Below, in pieces: positions 23,628 through 35,480 of a DNA stretch of 64,000 nucleotides. The position numbers were made by a program, and so were the translations under genes. Under the pieces are notes generated by a model that worked only from the letters and a program-made list of their open reading frames with translations, did no database searches and had not been told where the DNA came from. Positions within the stretch are counted from its first letter, which is position 1, and each line of letters opens with the position of its first letter. Origin of the DNA: Diadophis punctatus similis (Eukaryota; Chordata; Lepidosauria; Squamata; Dipsadidae); NCBI GenBank assembly GCA_023053685.1, contig JALIGW010000003.1:144539665-144603664 (forward strand), read 5' to 3'.

Positions 23628-24098
23628 TGCTCACCTAACATTCAAATTATATTTTATGATTAGTGAATGAACTGATTAGTCAGATGGATTTGTCAAGCAA
23701 TGCTTTCATTTCTACTGCATCTTATCATATTCTAAGATGTGCTGTATCACTGAAGTAATATGAAATGAGGTAGTCTGGTTCCCATTTAAGTGCACCAAAC
23801 TATTATTTTCAAAACATTGTTCACAAACAGGTGCTATATAAACATTGTACATATTACTGAATCTTAAGAAATTAATCAAGTTGCTGTAGTCAATAAAATC
23901 CAGAATCAGAACATTCCTTTATTGGATATGCAATACTTGTGAGAGAATAACTCAGTAAGATTTGAGAAACCTTTTAATGTGTTATCACAACCTATCACCC
24001 TTCAAATATATTAGGATTACAATACACAGAATTCCTAGCCAACATGGACAAGAGAAGTATGGCTATAATACACTTGAAGGACACTAGATTGGGCAAGG
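23628..24098. other. No gene or recognised repeat
   Basis: AT-rich sequence without a recognised element. Confidence 0.5.
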
Positions 24099-24106
24099 CA
24101 CCTACT

Positions 24107-24731
24107 CAGGGGCAGGTTCCTAATTTTTTTACTACCACTCTGTGGGTGTGGCTTATTTTGTGGGTGTGGCTTGCCAGCCATGTGACCGGGTGGGCATGGG
24201 CCTCAGGAGCTTGGCAGCGGCTGGAGAAGCAGGGGGGCATTGCCCACCCGCAATGCAGCCCCCTGCAGTGGGAGCAGCAAGACTCCTCTAGGAGGCTCCA
24301 TCCGGCCTGAATGCTTCTCCCCATTCGATGATTCTAGGCTCCTGCCGCCCGTTCCCCCTCCCCTCAGCAGCTCGAGAAGCCTCGAAGGTGCGAAAATGCC
24401 TGGGATCATCACCACGCGTTCATGGCTTCTTGGACTGCTGAAGGGAGGGGAACTGAGATAGATCCTGCCACCCGTTCTTTCAACATCTCACGCGCTTCCT
24501 CAGCCATCCTCCCCTGCTTGGACTCACTGTGGGGTAGGAAGGCAGCGCATGCGCAGTGCCGGAAGCTCGGCTTCTGGGCATGCGCAGAAGATTTTTTTTT
24601 AAAAAAAATAGCTTTTAAAAAAAAATGGTGGTGCCCAAACACCGGCAACCGATCGCACCGGTACTGTGACATCACCAGCGGGCCACTACCAGTGCTATAG
24701 AGTGGACCGCACTGGTAGGAACCCACCACTG
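24107..24731. mobile_element. hAT MITE, CAGnGGnGGG group, copy 3 (long form)
   Basis: 625 bp. It starts CAGGGGCAGGTTCCTA and ends TAGGAACCCACCACTG, with the perfect duplication CACCTACT at 24099-24106 and 24732-24739. Internal phrases such as GAAAATGCCTGGGATCATCA and the GTGACATCACCAGCGGGCC end are shared with the copy at 49757. Confidence 0.94.
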
Positions 24732-24820
24732 CACCTACTTGACAAAAAACATGCCATGTTTTTTCTAAGTATGACAGGAGAAATGAATTTATGTAGTTTT
24801 ATGTAATTTTGGTGTTAAAT

Positions 24821-25105
24821 ATCTGTCTGGAGCTACTCAGTCATCCAAGTCATGGTTGTCCCAACGGTGCTTTTTCAAAAGGCAACTGAACTTTGTTTTT
24901 TCTTGAAGACGTTTCACTTCTCATTCAAGAGGCTTCTTCAGTTCTGACTGAATGGTGGTGGATGGAAGGATTTATACTCCTTGCAGTCATTTGGTCTCCA
25001 GCATTCTTTCTAGAGTCATTGAGGCGTTGAAGAACCTTCTTGGATGAGAAGCAAAACATCTTCAAGGAAAAACAGTCAGTTGCCTTTTGAAAAAAAGCAC
25101 CTTTT
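24821..25105. repeat. Imperfect inverted repeat, unclassified
   Basis: GTGCTTTTTCAAAAGGCAACTG with TTTCTTGAAGACGTTTCACT on the left recurs in inverse as AAACATCTTCAAGGAAAAAC and CAGTTGCCTTTTG on the right. The layout is like the palindromic element at 7608. A fragment also occurs near 9020. Confidence 0.65.
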
Positions 25106-25317
25106 GGACATACTTTTAGTGTTGTTTCAATTATCTAAAGAGAAGTTGACCCCTAACATGGCTCATCTGCTCCTTTTAGTGGATGGCTTTTCCATTTCAC
25201 CGGCATGTGCAGATATGCCAATTGTTGTCCACTATTAACATACAGGTGGAAAACAACTTACATTGATATGTTCAGTGGCACACTATTGACACCTGGAGGC
25301 CTATCCAGAACTAATTT

Positions 25318-25519
25318 GGCATAGTGGTTAAGGCACCAGTCTAAAAACTGGGAACCATGAATTTTCAAGTCATGCCTTACCCATGCCTTCTCTCTCTCAG
25401 CCCAACCCACCTCTCAAGGTTGTTGTTATGGGGAAAATAGAAAGAGGAAGATGTGTTGGATATGTTCACCACCTTAAGATATTTGTAAAGATAATAAAAA
25501 TGGGATATAAATAAAAAGC
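25318..25519 (+). mobile_element. tRNA-derived SINE
   Basis: The head is GGCATAGTGGTTAAGGCACC, followed by a CAGCCCAACCCACCTC block and GGTTGTTGTTATGGGGAAAA. It ends in GGGATATAAATAAAAAGC, an L2-like tail. It differs from the SINE family at 27981. Confidence 0.75.
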
Positions 25520-25573
25520 ACAATATTTCATTTCATATTTATTTCTTTTTCCTTATTTATATTCTGCCGCAAA

Positions 25574-25902
25574 CAGGGGTGGGTTCCTCCCGGTTTGGAC
25601 CGGTTCGCCCAAACCAGTAGCAACCCACTGGTGATGTCACCATGACATCACCGAACCGGATCGGTCGGTGCCTGTCCGTGGGCGCCACCATCTTTTTTAA
25701 AAAAAATTTTGAATTTTTTCTCCTTCTGAGCATGCGCAGAAGCCAAGTTCCGGCACTGTGCATGCAGTTGCCATCTTTTTTTCTGTTTAGTTTTTTTGGG
25801 GGATTTTTCATTACTGTGCATGCGCTCGCCCACGAGACACGCCCACGTGGTGAGGGAGGGAAGGAGCAAACCAGCAGCGAGGTAAGTTGGAACTCACCCC
25901 TG
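25574..25902. mobile_element. hAT MITE, CAGnGGnGGG group, copy 4
   Basis: 329 bp. It starts CAGGGGTGGGTTCCTCCC and ends GGAACTCACCCCTG. Flanks GCCGCAAA and GCCTCAAA (25566-25573, 25903-25910) make an 8-bp duplication with one mismatch. It shares GGACCGGTTC subterminal motifs with copy 1. Confidence 0.88.
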
Positions 25903-25910
25903 GCCTCAAA

Positions 25911-27310
25911 GCACCTAATTTCAAAGTGGCTTGCCTTTCAAATAAAATGCATTTATAAAAACCACATTAACACCCTAGCATAACCTACTAAGTCATTAAG
26001 ATCCTTCTCATTAAAAATGTTCGTGCCAGTTGATCTTACAGGGGAGTGGAGATGACAGTCCAACTGGATACAAGTTTAATAAATAATTATGAAGTCCCAA
26101 GGCTTATTAACATCTGAGGTAGCAGAGAGCATAAATTGAATCCAATAGATGATATCTACGACTCTTTCTTGAATATTCCCTTCCAGAAAAATGTAGCAAT
26201 TTGCAGTTGGGTATATTCTAGTCCTACTGTCTTGTCAGTTGAAGTCAAGTGTTGCCAAAATTAGTGAAATAGTTATAGCTACATTTATGCTTCAAATGCA
26301 AGTGTAACCTAGTTTCATCTCTTGGGAGTAGGATTCACATATTCTAGGCAGATCTGTGCCTTTCTACTGGATCAGTTATTATTTTTTTATTTTTTTTTAA
26401 AAAAATCCCTCTTTCTTTTCTTAAAGAATTTTGTAAGACCACACATTTAAAAAGTGAGGTGGTGCTCCAGGTGCATAATATGGCTTTTCTGTCCAAAATG
26501 CCTGGAATGTCAAAATTGCTATAACCTTCCAAGAGAAATGCTAAATCACAATGTGATAAGAAAGGCACCCTTGACAGGGCTGGGAATGACAGCTCTATAA
26601 TTTCAGCATTATTTTAATACAATGTAGAAGTACCTTATATGTTTAAGCTTCATTTTACATCTCCTTTTTTTTTCCTTGGTGGAATAATTGATTCATACTT
26701 GTCTGCCCGGGTTTCAATAGTCTTCTTTTCTTGCATTATTTCATTGCCTGTCTTTCATATTTCTTTCACTTTTTTTACTCTCTTGAAAAAGATTTGGGGG
26801 GGGGAGTTGTATAAAAATAAAGCATATTTAACAGCCGCCTTTACTCAAAGAGGCACAGTCCTGCTGTTAGAGATGGAACTGATATTTATGTTGGTCAGAA
26901 GAATGATTTAACTACCTGTTCCTGTGCTTATTGTGCACTCATGAAAGGAGAAAGAAAGAAGTCAAATCAAAGAAAAATACATTATTGTTTATTGTGACTT
27001 AGGGTCTGCCAAAGAGCACTGCCAGAGATAGAGCACTGAGCTTAGTGAATGGCTATATTTTAAAACAACCAATATGTTTCCATGGGACACGAAGGATATC
27101 AAGACCACTCTGGTTGGAACACGCTATTACTGATTTCTTCAACTTTCTCAACAGTGTCACTTTCTAGCTAATATCTAGCAGAACAATGATGCATTTCCAA
27201 ATTTTTATTGTAAGAATTGTCTCTCTATTTGGCAGCCCTCTCCTTTTTATATTTATTATCTTGAGAATATTCAGACTAATGTGGGGAAGGAAATGGAGTG
27301 GCCCTGAACA

Positions 27311-27312
<2 letters not shown>
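25911..27312. other. No gene or recognised repeat
   Basis: AT-rich sequence without a recognised element. Confidence 0.5.

Positions 27313-27374
<62 letters not shown>
27313..27374. repeat. (GT)n microsatellite
   Basis: 31 uninterrupted GT units. Confidence 0.97.
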
Positions 27375-27377
<3 letters not shown>

Positions 27378-27980
27378 ATGTAAAAAAAAAGAACATTAGC
27401 AATACTCCATGGATAAAACAAAGTCTCTCGTGATGCTGATGAAAAAAATAGTGTCTTACAAATTTAATTCCAAAGTGTGGTTCTAAAACTAACGTAACTA
27501 GGGCAATTTATGAAATAGGATAAAGGCCTGAAGTTTGAGAGTTGGTCTTCGTATGAATTCTGAGCCAGTCAAGCATTTTTCTCTCTATGCAAAATTAGCA
27601 ACCCGTTCTTCGTTTCTCAATCCAGAGATCAGAAAATGAAACAGGAACAATCTGAAAAGGTTAACTCGAATATCCAGGTTCCTTGAACCTTCTGAGTCCA
27701 AAGATGCTGGACAGTGGGTGAAAAAAAAAATGATTCTGGGAATATTGAAATTTTAGTCTCTGTGGAGTACCTGAGATCACAGATACAGGAGAAATATGTT
27801 TTCCTTTTCCTTTTTGTTTTGTTTGAGTTAAAACAAACAAGCAAACAAACCATTCTTGAATTCCCTGAATCAAATCTATTTGATGGGGGGGGGGGGGCGT
27901 ATTTTCAAAGGTAAAGTTTAAGTGGCAACAGGGGTATCTTGGAACTCTGCAATCTTAACTCATTCATTTCAGCCTTTAAA
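27375..27980. other. No gene or recognised repeat
   Basis: AT-rich, with a run of 13 G near 27884. Confidence 0.5.
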
Positions 27981-28221
27981 GGAGCTGTGGTGGCACAGAG
28001 GTTAGAATGCAGTATTACAGGCTAATTCAGTTTACTGTCCACAGTTCAATCTTGACCGGCTCAAGATTGACTCAGCCTTCCATCCTTCCGAGGTTGGTAA
28101 AATGAGGACCCAGATTGTTGGGGGCAATATGCTGACTCTGTAAACCACCCAGAGAAAGCACTATGAAGTGGTATATAAGCACTATGAAGTGGTATATAAG
28201 TCTAAGTGCTATTGCTATTGC
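27981..28221 (+). mobile_element. tRNA-derived SINE with L2-like tail, copy 1
   Basis: The head GGAGCTGTGGTGGCACAGAG is followed by GACTCAGCCTTCCATCCTTC and AAATGAGGACCCAGATTGTT. The end GTATATAAGTCTAAGTGCT with ATTGCTATTG is shared with L2-type 3' ends. A 22-bp segment around GCACTATGAAGTGGTATATA is tandemly duplicated (28157-28200), private to this copy. Confidence 0.88.
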
Positions 28222-30682
28222 AAAAGCCTTCTTAAACCTGCCCAAAGCATATCCATTTGGTATATTATACGCAGCATGCTGTATGTATAAGATTGTCCTT
28301 GAAGTCATCTAGGAAGTTACAACTGTACATGAATCTTTTAGCGTGGGAAATCAGCTTTTGCAGAATATCCTGCAATTGTGGCAAGGGTTTCCAGCAGGTG
28401 TCTAAGCCAAATTAAAGTGCTAGTTATCACTTACAGACTTGCCTATGATGGAACACTGAGTTACATTTCAGAATTAGGTCCAATGTGATTCTGCCTATGC
28501 CATAAAGTGATATGGAATTTTGACATTTAGTCAATGATCATTGGATGACCATTTTTTTAAGCTATGACTCATGTTATATATACAGATAATTGGAGGAAGA
28601 TATTTCTGTACTGTGTTTTATCATACTTTGCCCAGACTGGATGGTTATAAATATGTTGCCAAATAAAAAAAATAAAGAAAATAAATATGACAGCAGTCGT
28701 TACTTCTATTCACTCAGGTTTCTATTTCTTAGCAGGAAAGATACTCTAGCTCCATTATATTAATATAAATATAGCTATTCAGTAAACTGAACATGTGTTT
28801 AATTATATACATAATTAAAAAAACCCAATCCAAATAAAAAGAGATAATCTTGGTGAGTAACAAATTTGATTTCTTTTTTTTTCAAAGTAACTACATTCAA
28901 CAGCATTCCCACTACCACCACCACCACCACCACCACCATAGTAAAGTTAAATCACCAAAAGGTGTCACTCATTCAAATTGTCCTTTTTGGCTCTGGGCTA
29001 AAACCCTGTTGGATTTTACAATTTAAGAAAAATGCACTGAGTAGTGATAAGTTTGGAATTCATTTGTAAGTTTAGTCCTTCACTCCTCCACCAAGTAGTA
29101 TTTTCTTCATAATTCAGGTGTGGAATACAACTATAGCAAAACTTTGATATTAAGATTGTGAACACCTGACATGCATACTCCATTTTCTTTGTAGCTCAGT
29201 CTACTGATTAGAAGCTTCTTGAATAAGTTGGCATTTCTGTTGCCTAGCACGAAGCATCAGTGTATGATAGTAGTCTCTGGCTGATGTTGTCAACCTATGG
29301 TGAAGCTTTTTTCCTCTCTACTCATTGGGTAAGGGTCACTTGTTTATATTACGTTTGTGAGATCCACGCAGAGAAAAGGTTCTTCCCTTAATTTAACCAC
29401 TGCTGGCATTTTGCCATTTGCAAACTCTTCTTATGCTCAGTTCTCCTGCTCATAACAGACACACCAGCTGTTCTGTTCCTTATGTCCCTTTGCAGGCCAC
29501 CACAGAGATACCATCAGACTACAGATTTCCGAAAGAGCCATCACTGTGAAATGTACGTGGTGCACCCGATTAAAGGAACATTCCTATAGAGTGCTGTTAT
29601 ACATAAAGAATGAGTAACTATTATGTGGACTCTACACCCTGTCAGAATGTTTATTTTATATGAAACTCATAAAAAATAGGTAGGAGATGACGATGGGATG
29701 CTGAACAACTTGCATATAGAATATACAAGTCTCTAAAAGGTGTGCAGGGAGAAGTAAGTGTGAATGACTTGTGTGGCGATAGTATGAGTGCATTATCTTT
29801 TCTATCACAGCTTCAGAATGATTAAAATAATTCAGCAGTCTTAATCTCTTCCTGGTGTACATATTTAAGTGGCAGTGTTATACATGGATTTACTGCTGTT
29901 ATCAGAATAGACTGTGATGGCTCATCATTCATAATGTTTGATTTTAATTTATTTATGTTTTAATGTACAAGTATAAATACATTTTTATGACTGTAAGCCA
30001 CCCAGAGTTATCCTGTGGTAAGATGGGCAGCCAAGAAATTTTAATACACCAACCAACAAACAAACAAATCCAAGACTTATTTCTACTAACTTCCAAAGAT
30101 AAGCATTGCTGTATACATAGAAAATATATACACTATATGAAAATCTGCCTCAAAATAATAATGATATTACAAAGATATCCTAATAGAAAAATGATTTTTC
30201 AAAAACACAGTCATTGCAACAATATAGTTTATCTGTGTGCCTCTATGTAAATTCAAATTAATAGGTTAGATCCCAAGATATGTGGAAAGAGAGCCAAGGG
30301 AGTCAGGAAACTATTAGAAATAGACTCAGACCTTTCCTTCCGGACCCTCGGGGGTATAAGAGAAGGGGAGGTAAAACACAGGTTGAGTTGCAAGTTTCTG
30401 TTACTATAGCTTTTTTAAAAAAAACAACAACATAATTCTAATCTTCCAGTTGTCTACCTCCTAGGGTTGACATTATATGAATGGCCTTCCACTCATTGGC
30501 AATTCAACTACAATTCATTTTTGCCTGCATTGTCACATTCTGAATGCATATGTGCACATTCACACATACCCCAGATCTCTTCTGAAGCCTGCCCTGATGT
30601 TCTGAAACAGATGGCTGAAAGGAATTGAAGCAGCCAGTGGGAATTTGGGGGGCTGAGGAATTTTAGGTAGCCTGTAAGATCT
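28222..30682. other. No gene; minor repeats
   Basis: AT-rich. It holds a short (ACC)n tract at about 28910-28938 and, near 29985-30065, GTAAGCCACCCAGAGT followed by GATGGGCAGCCAAGAAAT, a probable L2-type 3' end. No coding exon was seen. Confidence 0.5.
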
Positions 30683-30900
30683 ATGATGATGATGATGTTA
30701 TTCATTCAGTCATGTCCGACTCTTGACAATTCTATGGGCCAGGTCTCTCCACATCTTCTGATCTTGCACTACTTCTTTGTGTTTTTCTATTCTGTGGCTG
30801 GTGTCAGTTTTGGTGGTTTCCAGCAACTGTGTTCTTTGACAACTTGGTTTCCTTTTACCACTAACTCTTCCAGACATAACTGATTTCTCCCCTTAATTCC
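30683..30900. mobile_element. BovB/RTE-like fragment (tentative)
   Basis: (ATG)n is followed by TTCATTCAGTCATGTCCGACT and TCTATGGGCCAGGTCTCTCC, a phrase pattern known from BovB-related repeats. No open frame. The solo LTR at 30915 landed just downstream. Confidence 0.4.
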
Positions 30901-30914
30901 CCTACATGACATGG

Positions 30915-31332
30915 TGTCAGGCCGAAGCCATTTTAGTTGGGGTCTTTGGCCTGCCACACTTTATAGTATTTTAATGTGCATTCTTTACTGTGGGAATTTG
31001 GGAGGGGAAATTGCATGAGGGCTGTCTCTATGTAGCCATAACAAATTCTTTCTAGATAGTCAAGGTCGTCCTTTATCTTTGCACTCCTGCACCTTCACGG
31101 GAGGAGATGGGTGGATTCTTGCCAGGGTGGCATTTGAAGATTGGTCAACGTGATGGACTTGGGGATGTGGGGACAAGGGCTTGAATTTTCAACTGGGTGG
31201 AGAAACCCCGGGGACTTCAGATTCGGGTTTCTCCCAGATGTGCCAACATGGCTCTGCTAATAAATTGAAACTTTGAGGAATACTTTGTGTCGGACTCTGA
31301 TTTAATTTTTGATGCTATTTGGAACCCGGACA
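30915..31332 (+). mobile_element. Solo LTR, 418 bp
   Basis: It starts TGTCAGGCCGAAGCC and ends GGAACCCGGACA. The 5-bp duplication CATGG lies at 30910-30914 and 31333-31337. An AATAAA poly(A) signal lies at about 31259, followed by the R/U5-like stretch, so orientation is plus. No pol or env DNA borders it. Confidence 0.85.
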
Positions 31333-31337
31333 CATGG

Positions 31338-32312
31338 CCAAAGTAAGTGAGACAAAGTTTTGTGATTTTGTAAGTTCTATAAAACTCCATAGATTTCCAG
31401 GCTTAATCTATTCTTTTATTTAGAAAGGGAACAAAGTTTTCTGCAGAAACATCAATAGAATATGCAATTTCTGAGCCATTACCCTCAAGTAAGCTAATCA
31501 GTTCCTAAGCTTTAGTCCAAAAGAGAAGACATTAGCCTGGCCTCTTACAATTCTGTTGTTTTAGGGAAATCAGCCTTTCTTAACAACTCATTCTTGCCTT
31601 AGTGTAGGGATAATGTTCTTCGAAATCCACTTGGCCTCAGGTTAATCCAGAACATTTGTAAAATGTCAGGTCTAGATCTCTCATTTACCAGTAGTTTGGA
31701 ATATCAAGTGTTTGATCCAGATGGCACAATAAAAGAGAGATTCTGATTGCACAGTACCAAATGTTCATTTCAAGAAGCTTTGGGGCAGCTTTTAATTCAA
31801 GAGGGTCACGTTATTCTCTTAATATTTTAACCCAGTTAGAAAGGCTCAAAGTCATCTTGGTCCTTAATGATAGCAAATTCAGTTTAACCTTGACTTAAAC
31901 TATGTATTTATACTTATCCGTGAGAGAAGTAAAGCAAGCTATTGATTTTACATCCACTTTCACATTAAAATGTACCTTCATAGCTTGCAGATCAGTAGAC
32001 TGTGAATTGCAGGCTAATGAATGATTTCTCAGTAATTCTCATTCACCAAAATCAGGGTATTGGGCAGAGTTTTTCTACTGAAAATTCTCCTTACTAAATC
32101 AAGGAAGTATGGATTGCAAGAACTTTTAAAAAGCAAGCTTAAACTGTAGATGGTTAGCGTAAGCTTTATAATTCAGAGGAGTCAAAACACCAAAAGGAAA
32201 ATCCAGACCGTATGCAGTATATTTCAGAGGAAGACTCTACAAAATGATGTTGGCCTCACTATCAACTACTTGTCTATCCAAGCAAGGGAAGTAGCAATTT
32301 CTTTCAGGTGGA
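31338..32312. other. No gene or recognised repeat
   Basis: AT-rich sequence without a recognised element. Confidence 0.5.
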
Positions 32313-32785
32313 TAATATCCCAGATGATACTGAGACTCTAGAAAAAGTGCAGAGGAGAGCAACCAGGATGATCAGGGGACTGGAGACTAACAGGTATGAA
32401 GAGTGATTGCAGGAACTGGGCATGGATAGTCTAGTGAAGAGAAGGACCAGGGGAGACATGATAGCAGTGTTCCAATATTTGAGGGGCTGCCACAGAGAGG
32501 AGGGGGTCAGGCTGTTTTCCAAAGCACCTGAAGGCCAGACAAGGAATAATGGATGGAAACTGATCAAGAAGAGATTCAACCTAGAAATAAGGAGGAACTT
32601 TCTGACAGTGAGAACAATCAACCAATGGAACAGCTTGCCCTCGGAAGTTGTGGGAGCTTCAACACTTGAGCCTTTCAAGAAGAGATTGGACTGTCATTTG
32701 TCAGAAATGGTGTAGGGTCTCCTGCTTGAGCAGGGGGTTGGACTACATTACCTACAAGGTCCCTTCCAACTCTATTAATCTGTTT
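32313..32785 (+). pseudogene. CR1 LINE 3' end
   Basis: C-terminal part of the CR1 ORF2 reverse-transcriptase protein, 5'-truncated. Residues read ETLEKVQRRATRMIRG, a stop in place of one codon at 32404-32406, then LQELGMDSLVKRRTRGDMI and AVFQYLRGCHREEGVRLFSK. The terminal motif is NFLTVRTINQWNSLPSEVV. The 3' untranslated end carries CAGGGGGTTGGACTACAT and AAGGTCCCTTCCAACTCT, the standard CR1 ending. CR1 copies are usually short 3' pieces because reverse transcription stops early, and this fits that. It has no activity of its own. Confidence 0.93.
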
Positions 32786-32863
32786 ATCTGCTAATATCCT
32801 TATAGCAAAGCCATATCTAAAAAGGTAAGCAGTGCATATTTGTATAATGAACGATTTTCTCAT

Positions 32864-33247
32864 GCAATACAGAATTTAATCCTACAGTAGCATACCTTAT
32901 ATCCATAACATTTAAGGTTATATTAAAAAGTCAAACATGGATCTTGCCACTTTATGCGGCATTAGTTTTCTCCTACTTTTGGCAGGACTTGGCTACTTTT
33001 AATGAACATTCATTTATAGGACATGCCATTTTAGCAGTTTAGATGGTCAGTTGACATCTAGGATTAAAGCTGCCCAAACTGTCCATGTATTAAGATTCCA
33101 GGAAATAAAGCAGCTTGTTTATTAGCAAAGCAGTGGAAGGAGTCCAAACTTTGTGTCCCAACTTGTCTTGAACACAAAGAAATAGTTGACCATTTAACTT
33201 CAACACTATTGCTATTACAATATTGGACAAGGGGGCAATCTAACTTT
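32864..33247. other. No gene or recognised repeat
   Basis: AT-rich DNA between the CR1 end and the L2 tail microsatellite. Confidence 0.5.
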
Positions 33248-33380
<133 letters not shown>

Positions 33381-33790
33381 TACTTGCATTTATATGCCGC
33401 TCAACTCCGCAGGGACTTTTATATCAGTATAAAAAATTTAAAAACAGGGTTAAAATACAGTATAACAATATATTAAAAAAACATTTAGTCAACTCAATCA
33501 TTCAATCCTTTCATTACAAGGGCCAGCATCGACAATCAATGGCCCAAGGCTTGCCGAAAGAGCCAGGTCTTAATGGCTTTTCTGAAGGCCAATAAGGTGG
33601 GGATAGTCTGGATCTCGGGGGGAAGTTGGTTCCAGAGGGTAGGAGCCGCCACAGAGAAGGCCCTCACCCACGGGCCTGCCAGCTGACATTGTTTAGCTGA
33701 CGGGACCCAGAGCAGGCCAGCCCTGTGTGATCTAACCAGTCGCAGGGAGATATGCAGTAGCAGGCGGTCCCGAAAATACTGTGACCCTGA
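33381..33790 (-). pseudogene. L2 LINE 3' end
   Basis: Minus-strand C-terminus of an L2-clade ORF2: LVRSHRAGLLWVPSAKQCQL, then GPWVRAFSVAAPTLWNQLPP and IPTLLAFRKAIKTWLFRQAL. The 3' end reads GAGCGGCATATAAATGC into the AAAT repeat. The same family is present at 63060-63698 on the plus strand, where AKQCQLVGPRGRAFS and the AFRKAIKTWLF block are nearly identical. It is a 5'-truncated dead copy. Confidence 0.88.
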
Positions 33791-34091
33791 ACTTTCTAAA
33801 GAGGAAGCCTCCTCAAACTCAATATAACTTGTTTCTGGGAAATTTAGGGTTATGTGCACCTTTCGTTACTCAATATACGGAGGTCAGCATTTACCAAGAG
33901 CTCAAAGTGGCTTTTCTGAGGTCTTTTCCTGGTCTTTTGGCATCCACTGAAAATGCTTTTGCTGGAATACCACCTAAGCAAAGTTCTTGCACAGAAGACT
34001 TGGAAGGACCTCATTGTGACTGCTCCTAGCCTTCAATAAATCGGATCACTTCCATGTTTTGGAGCAGCAGGCATCAATAGATGTGTTAAAC

Positions 34092-34360
34092 CAGAGTTCC
34101 ACAGCATTTTCGGTTTTGCAAGGGGGGGGAGAGGGAATGGTTCCATGCTGGCCAGCATGTGCACACATGCAGTTCCATTTGCACAAGCAGCATGCACGCA
34201 TGCCTGCCACTCACTTAAATGGAGTGTGCATGTGCTCACCCGCTGCTTGCACAAGTGAGGATACGAATGTGCATGCACGCTCACCGGCCATTTCCACAGC
34301 CCAGTTGCAAACCCCTCACAGCCCACTAGTGGGCCATGGCTCACAGGTTGGGGACCCCTG
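34092..34360. mobile_element. hAT MITE, GGGGACCCCTG type
   Basis: The right end is CAGGTTGGGGACCCCTG and the left end CAGAGTTCC. Flanks TGTTAAAC (34084-34091) and AGTTAAAC (34361-34368) form an 8-bp duplication with one mismatch. The interior has CATGCA/TGCATG-rich alternating purine-pyrimidine tracts. Confidence 0.8.
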
Positions 34361-34424
34361 AGTTAAACTCTTTGTGCAGGACCTCTTTGAATACTTTGCA
34401 CATTCCTTGTGGATCAGGGATTCT

Positions 34425-35480
34425 TTATTTTATTTATTTGTCAAACATGTATAAGATAACAGATATAGGAATAAACATGGTTATGAATACAGGCTAAAGA
34501 TACGAATAAATGGGGACAGGGATGGTAGGCACATTGGTCCGCTTATGCACGCCCCTTACAGACCTCTTAGGTGTTGTGTCCCAGCAGAGGAACCTCCAGA
34601 AAGGACACACACACAACCAGTTGCAAAAGAAATCAAGGAGTTTTACTAATAAATATTCTTAGTAAAGAGTCAGGGTTTTTCAAAGTCCAGAAACAAATGG
34701 CACGAGAGTCTGGGTGAATATTATCTTCGTGAGCTTTTTAGCCAGAGTTCAAATGTCCAAAACAAAGCTGGCAATTACTTAGTTCTTATCTCATTACTCA
34801 CTGGAGTTGGCAGGAATCCTGGAATCCAAAGCAAAGGAGATGATATTTCCAAATACAGAACTCAGAGCGGGAACAAAGACGTCTTGAATGCTCGCAGAAC
34901 ACAGGTGTGCTTCCAGCAACAATTCAGGCATGCTCCAGGACTTAAATAGCCTGAGGGCGTGGCCAATTAGCCCTCAGCTTTACATGCGAGGAGACCTACG
35001 TTTAACCATTCCTGTCTGCTAGCTGGTCTCCATGCCCTAGCATCCAGCAGAGGCTCCTCCTCTTCTGATGACCCACTCTGCACCAGCTGAGAAGGTGCAG
35101 AAGACCCTGGCTGGTTTTCCTCCTATGGTACTGAGTCCTCCTCGCTCTCAGACTCAGGTGCCAGGTACACAGGATGATAGTGCCGCGCCACAGTCTGCTC
35201 TGGAACCTCCGGATCTGTTACCAGCTGCACTGGACGCGGGCAAGCCACAACATTAGGAATGGGGTAAGGTCCACAGTAGACAGTCTAAGGTTAAAGTTAT
35301 GGGGGTTTGGGGAAGTAACTACAGAGTCAGGTAGAGCATTCCAGGCATTGACCACTCTGTTGCTGAAGTCATATTTTCTGCAATTGAGTTTGGAGTGGTT
35401 TTCCTTAAGTTTGTATCTATTGTGTGCTCTTGTATTATTGAGGTTGAAGCTGAAGTAGTCATTTTTTTGTGTAGTCATTA
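34425..35480 (-). pseudogene. Rex/CR1-group LINE 3' end, split by an LTR
   Basis: Minus-strand frame NRYKLKENHSKLNCRKYDFS then NRVVNAWNALPDSVVTSPNP, LRLSTVDLTPFLM, the C-terminus of the same LINE family as 41447-43311 (there FFNRVVNVWNTLPDPVV). The coding end breaks at 35253, where a solo LTR is inserted, and resumes at 34571 with the 3' untranslated part (inverse of GGGGCGTGCATAAGCGGACC) down to a (TTTA) tail at 34425. The element was present before the LTR. Confidence 0.85.
34572..35252 (-). mobile_element. Solo LTR, 681 bp, inside the LINE
   Basis: Ends TGTTGTGTCC and GCCACAACA, flanked by the 5-bp duplication TTAGG (34567-34571, 35253-35257). On the minus strand an ATTGG box is followed by TATTTAAG and then an AT-rich poly(A) region, the same order as in the 218-bp LTRs at 44190 and 45388. 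It is probably an LTR retrotransposon of related type, with no internal genes left. Confidence 0.85.

Noticed and set aside
24044..24729. Pro/Ser-rich and Trp-rich open frames
   Set aside because: They fall inside the long-form hAT MITE at 24107-24731 and have no homologue pattern.
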